Positions 59,756-64,000 of a DNA stretch of 64,000 nucleotides are shown here, piece by piece; within the stretch, counting starts at the first letter, position 1; every line of letters starts with the position of its first letter. A model generated the notes under the pieces. The model did no database searches. It was not told the origin of the DNA and saw only the letters and a program-made list of their open reading frames with translations. The position numbers were made by a program, and so were the translations under genes. The stretch comes from Benincasa hispida (Eukaryota; Streptophyta; Magnoliopsida; Cucurbitales; Cucurbitaceae): assembly GCF_009727055.1 (NCBI RefSeq), contig NC_052355.1, forward strand, positions 51,525,449-51,589,448, written 5' to 3'.

Positions 59756-60689
59756 AACCAAAGGCATTCAACTTTTAACATAACCTTTATATTAAAACTA
59801 TTGAAACCCTATATATGCATACTATATATTATAACAATTTTATAACATACTTCAATGCATGTAACATGCTTCCTATGATGGGATTTTTAATTCTACATGG
59901 CATACGTTATACATATACAAAAATATCTAATTATAACATACATCAAATGCATAAATAATTAAACTTAAAATTGATATGGTTTTTGGTTTTTGCATTTTAA
60001 AGAAAATAAAAGCCTAACTATCACATAAATTAAGAAAACTAGCTTCAAAATCTTCTGGACCGCTCGAGCCACTTGAACCGAGCAAAACTCATCGAGTATC
60101 AAAAAGCAACCAATATCGAGTATGTTAGTATGCATCGAGTATGATATCGAGCATCATCGTACATCAAATATTTCACAAAAATACCATCGAATAGATGTCA
60201 TCGACAATCGAGTAAGGCATCTAGCATCGAGTATTAAGTATTTCATGAAATATCATCGAGTAAAAGCAATGATTACCATCGAGTATAGCATCGAGCATCG
60301 AGTATTTCATGAAATATCAACGAGTAAATGCATCGAGTACCATCATGCATCGAGTATTTCATAAAATTTTATTGAGAATGCCATCGAGTATCCCATCGAG
60401 CATCGAGTATCTGGCAGAAATTCGAATTTCCAGTTCCTGCTGCCTCGACCTTCTTCACTTATTTCTTCAATTACATCCTAATTGCAACTTTAATCACTCC
60501 AAACGAATTATAGACTCTTAAACACATAATAAGGCCCATCAAACAAGGGTCAGTTACAAGAGTTACAACATAATTGAAAAGATTCAAATGCCAAAACTCT
60601 GAAAAACTATATCAGTTCACCGTTTTCATACAATTCATGAAGAACACCCACCAAACTAAAATTAACAACAATTGAGTGCTTAAAATCAT
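59756..60689 (-). mobile_element. Internal leader of a copia element (minus), with ATCGAGTAT array
   Basis: Lies directly downstream, on its strand, of a primer site and LTR. It shares its far half with 52990-53240. No gag frame. It ends abruptly at about 59756, so the coding part is lost. Confidence 0.65.
60070..60420 (-). repeat. CATCGAGTAT motif array
   Basis: CATCGAGTA or CATCGAGCA occurs more than fifteen times at irregular 10-35-base spacing, often followed by TTTCATGAAATATCA. Frames at 60122-60521 result from this repeat. Confidence 0.85.
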
Positions 60690-60701
60690 GCACTGATACC
60701 A
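60690..60701 (-). other. Primer binding site (tRNA-Met type)
   Basis: On the minus strand TGGTATCAGTGC, two bases from the LTR end at 60704. Confidence 0.8.
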
Positions 60702-60703
60702 AT

Positions 60704-62546
60704 TGTTAGAGTATATTAATGTGCAGCGGAGGAAAACATAATCAATCAGCACTCTAATCATACTTAATTTGAGTTTAAAACATGCTTCAAAGTAACTTTT
60801 ATAGAAGAGAATCAATTTTTGAACACAATACCTTTGAAGTATCCTCTTCAAGTCAAACTGAGTTCCACATGAAAGATCTTCAATCTTTAAGTAGACAATC
60901 ACCAAGATCTTCTCTACTATTCTCTTGTAAGGATTGTGTGGTGGAAACACTAAATTGAGTTGTATGTATATGAGATTTGGATAGGGAGGTTTCTACCGAG
61001 TTTCTTTTAAAGCTCTTGTAAGCATGAATCATTATTCAACTCAGCGCTCCAATTTATAGAGCTTTCACTATGCAAATTCATGACTTGCATGAAGGGCAGC
61101 TTCTACTTCATGGAGAAAATGGAGATGTGAATAAGGAAATTCAATACATAGTGCAAATTCATTGGAAATCTCCACTTTGAAAAACAATTTTCAAAATATT
61201 TTTTCAAAAATGATTTCTAAAACCATTTTTATATTAAACTTATTTAGTTTCATTTATTAGTTTTATAATAATTAATTTTTAAATAAAACTAATCAATTAA
61301 ACCTTTTTAATTTAATATCTATATATTAAATAAATAATAAATTAATTTTATTCAATTAATATTTAAATCGTATTTTAAACATTAATCGTTTCTCCAATTT
61401 CGTTTAATTTCGATAAAATTAAACATTTTAATTGTATAAAATACAATAAATAGAAACCCTAATTTAATTTGAACATTTCAAATCTCATCAATATTACTCA
61501 ATTTACAAATCTAAATTACGAGCTAGTAGAGGTTCCTTATGGACCTATAGATCATGAGCTCCAACAACTTGTAATCAACTGGTTAAACTATTTATACCGA
61601 ATTAATCACTATTCGTTAACTACTAAGGTATTCCACTATTGCTTAATAGTTGCACTCTCCTCACTGTAAATATATTTATATCCATTTTAACCATAATCGG
61701 TAAGTCAGTTCTTCACAGGTCGCTCGTAATTACAACTGGGTCAAAGATTACCGTTTTACCCCTGTAAACACATCTTGCTCTTTAAGCTCTCACTGATCCT
61801 CCATTGAACAATTGATTTATAGTTCAACTTATAAATCATAACCCTCACTTCTATGAGAGTGTGGGGCCCCGTTGTTCAAGACAAGGCATCAGCGCTTAAG
61901 AGAACAATGCATCTGCGAACCCTAAATCGGGTGGGTATGAATTCCATATTGCAAAGCTTTGTCCCCAACTATCTATCTGGTCTTATCCCCAAAATGGGAG
62001 GCTTATTGAGCAGTGTTGTTGGACTACTCTTATCCATACAGATCAAAGGACAAGCCCAAATAAACAGGAGTTCATAGCTAGCTCGGGATTAAGATCGAGT
62101 TATCCTAGGTTACTTTTAATATGAAATAGTCAGTTTTAATAAAATACGGTCGTTCTAAAGAAAAATGACTATTTCGAGATCTAGTCTTTATGCAAACACA
62201 TTGTATAGGATGTCCCCACTCACATGTCTCTACATGAATGATTTGTGGATCACATCATTACTTATACAAAATGGGCCGCATTCAAAAGTGTTACCAGGAT
62301 GAGATACCCAAATTTCATCCATATACCTATAGATCATTTAGGCTATATACTATTAACTTGATCCTATTTATGCCACCACATAGAGTTAAAGTATTCATAC
62401 TATAGCCATGGATATGTTTATTGGATTTTCATAATAGAATGCAATATCAACAACTTTATCGAATAAGATACTTGATAATATTTTATTGATAAATAGAATG
62501 TTTAACATGAAATTTACGAACTGTGAGTTTTAAGACATTCCCAACA
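60704..62546 (-). mobile_element. Copia 5' LTR, 1843 bases, minus strand (subfamily D)
   Basis: On the minus strand starts TGTTGGGAATGTC at 62546 and ends ATACTCTAACA at 60704, followed by a primer site. It shares the family block order (GGGGATAAGACC, TCATTGGAGG-type blocks) but lacks the CGATCG array inside the LTR. The 112-codon frame at 60612 spans the LTR end and is not a gene. Confidence 0.8.
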
Positions 62547-63166
62547 CAAATTTAATTGAAAATTTACCAAGAAGAGAATGGTTGTTGTATTCGTTTGACG
62601 CAACAAATATTATTCTAATATGCCAAATTTCTCTTAGACCTGTCTTTTTTCTGAGGAAAGTCAAATTTTTTAGTACAACTGCCAAGAAAGAATTTTGAGG
62701 TTAGTCTTTTTGAAGATTTGGACTGATTGATAAGTGATATTTCTATGCATTAAGTTGAGTTCTGTTATAAATACCAAACTATTTGGCTCTTGATGCAACA
62801 GTAGAGGATGGTTGTTGAGATGGGTCAATGCTATCTGAATGCAATTGATTAACATTTGCAAGTGAATCAATTTTGTATATATCATCCAATTGCAAAAAGT
62901 TGGTAAACAAAAGTTGCAAAAGATTGAGTACTTGAGTTCAGTTTTGTGAGTTGATATTCATTAGAAGTGTATTTATTGCACATATTTTCTTTGGTTGGTT
63001 AAAACCATTCTAACTCTATATAAGTTTAAGTTGTTTGTTCTCACATGGTACCATATTGAGATGCCTTATTGTTTGTTCTCACGAGGTACCGTTATAACTC
63101 TATTGAGATACTATATTGATATGCCTTAATCACCTTTTTTATTTTAGGATTTTTCGGTACTCGATC
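62547..63166. other. Unassigned stretch
   Basis: The minus strand around 62670-62885 has short open frames with Ser/Gln-rich readings (DPSQQPSSTVASRA), perhaps a decayed exon. I do not recognise a family. Confidence 0.3.
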
Positions 63167-63605
63167 TGTTAGACATATTTAAATAATAATATGTTTAATT
63201 AAAGTGTGAGCTATGTATGTGGATTAATAATTTATGTTATTTTATTAGATTTGGCTGATCTAATTAATTAAGGCCCTATATTCCTAATTGAGTATGGACT
63301 TAATGGGTAGAAGCCTATTCCTAGTTAATCAGGGTTTAATGGGAACAACTAGTATATAAAAAGACCTTAGGGCTATGGTCCCCAATATACCAAAACAATA
63401 AGTACTAGTCTTTCTTGAATCCCATCTAGAGAGATCCCACTAAGGGCATTCGGAGTTTTGGTTGAGGAAGACAATAGTCATCCATCATCATCTCAAAGCT
63501 ATCATCAATTTTGCAATGGAATCCGGTATGTTATTCTTGACAATTTGACATGAATGATCCTAGGGTTTATCTATTCACTATAGATATTAAGAATTTATGC
63601 TAACA
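63167..63605 (+). mobile_element. 5' LTR of a second copia type, 439 bases
   Basis: Starts TGTTAGACATATTT at 63167 and ends TTTATGCTAACA at 63605. A TATATAAAAAGACC box lies at about 63353. A tRNA-Met primer site follows. The element body lies beyond the window end. It is unrelated to the ~2 kb family A LTRs. Confidence 0.8.
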
Positions 63606-63607
63606 AG

Positions 63608-63620
63608 TGGTATTAGAGCA
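63608..63620 (+). other. Primer binding site (tRNA-Met type) of the second copia type
   Basis: TGGTATTAGAGCA, two bases after the LTR end, one mismatch from the canonical TGGTATCAGAGC. Confidence 0.85.
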
Positions 63621-64000
63621 TGAATTTCATGTTACATTGTTGGTTTATTCATTTTTCATTGGTATTGTGATTCAATTTTCGTTTTGGTTAAAGAATTTAA
63701 AGATTATTTTTGTTGTGGTATGAACACCACCTAAAAGCGAAATCCACAAATTGAATCATGTTATAAATTGTTTATATTTTGTCTTTTTTTTTTTTTTTTG
63801 TTCTTTTAGCAATTTGTTGTGATTAATAGTAAGCATGAACACAGATTGTGATTAAAAGAATTAAAAATAAAATAAAATATGCACAGATTGTGCATATTGT
63901 TGTATCGCCGGCAATTGCCAATTCTTTTTTTTTCTTTTTCCATGGCGACTAGTTTCTTTTAATGGAATTCGTTTCTTTCAATGGTGGCGGAAGCAAGGCT
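63621..64000 (+). mobile_element. Leader of the copia element running off the window
   Basis: AT-rich leader sequence with poly-T at 63785-63799. No gag frame is reached before the window ends. Confidence 0.5.

Noticed and set aside
60122..60521. Frames of 70-80 codons on the plus strand
   Set aside because: Generated by the CATCGAGTAT array (repeated His/Arg/Ser/Ile readings).
62670..62885. 71-codon minus-strand frame, possible exon
   Set aside because: No recognised motif; an alternative frame has a Ser/Gln-rich segment but stops soon. Not enough to call a gene.

Overview
This is a nuclear genome window from a eudicot plant. The evidence is spliceosomal introns, AT-rich intergenic DNA, plant LTR retrotransposons with tRNA-Met and tRNA-Asp primer sites, and three plant genes. 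The transposon landscape looks cucurbit-like to me, but that is a weak inference.

Three host genes are supported. (1) A lipid-droplet-associated REF/SRPP-family gene on + (8645-9917, two coding exons, 243 aa). (2) A small gene on - (34611-34886, 91 aa) that matches the plant-specific mitochondrial complex I subunit P1. (3) An F-box/Sel1-like/MYND-finger gene on - (40703-42095, three exons, 384 aa). As I recall it, their Arabidopsis counterparts are the consecutive loci At1g67360, At1g67350 and At1g67340. The window therefore looks like a conserved three-gene block with about 25 kb of transposon DNA inserted between the first two genes.

Layout. 1-7.3 kb: an Athila-like gypsy LTR (-) inserted into a copia LTR, which itself holds a solo LTR containing another solo LTR. 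Two copies of the Nextera mate-pair junction adapter lie inside it and are an assembly artefact. 7.3-10.4 kb: the REF/SRPP gene and a MITE. 10.4-13.8 kb: a 125-bp tandem repeat, a duplication ending at an N, and a PIF/Harbinger transposase remnant. 13.8-20.8 kb: a decayed copia element (LTR, primer site, long leader with tandem arrays, gag, integrase, no reverse transcriptase) inserted in that transposase. 20.8-23.4 kb: gypsy-type LTR pieces. 23.7-33.4 kb: a chromovirus split by a small copia-type element, which is split by a copia LTR, which is split by an inverted pair of Athila-like LTRs. 33.4-42.3 kb: the complex I gene and the F-box gene. 42.3-51.1 kb: AT-rich intergenic DNA with microsatellites and MITE-like repeats. 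51.1-62.5 kb: a cluster of copia LTRs about 2 kb long, with a second N-associated duplication. 63.2 kb to the end: the 5' LTR and primer site of another copia element that runs off the window.

No operon-like or novel enzymatic system is present. The most unusual native signals are the hairpin-rich tandem arrays in the LTRs and leaders of the copia family, a retrotransposon inserted exactly at the apex of a palindrome, and six TGGGCC (site II) motifs in front of the complex I gene.
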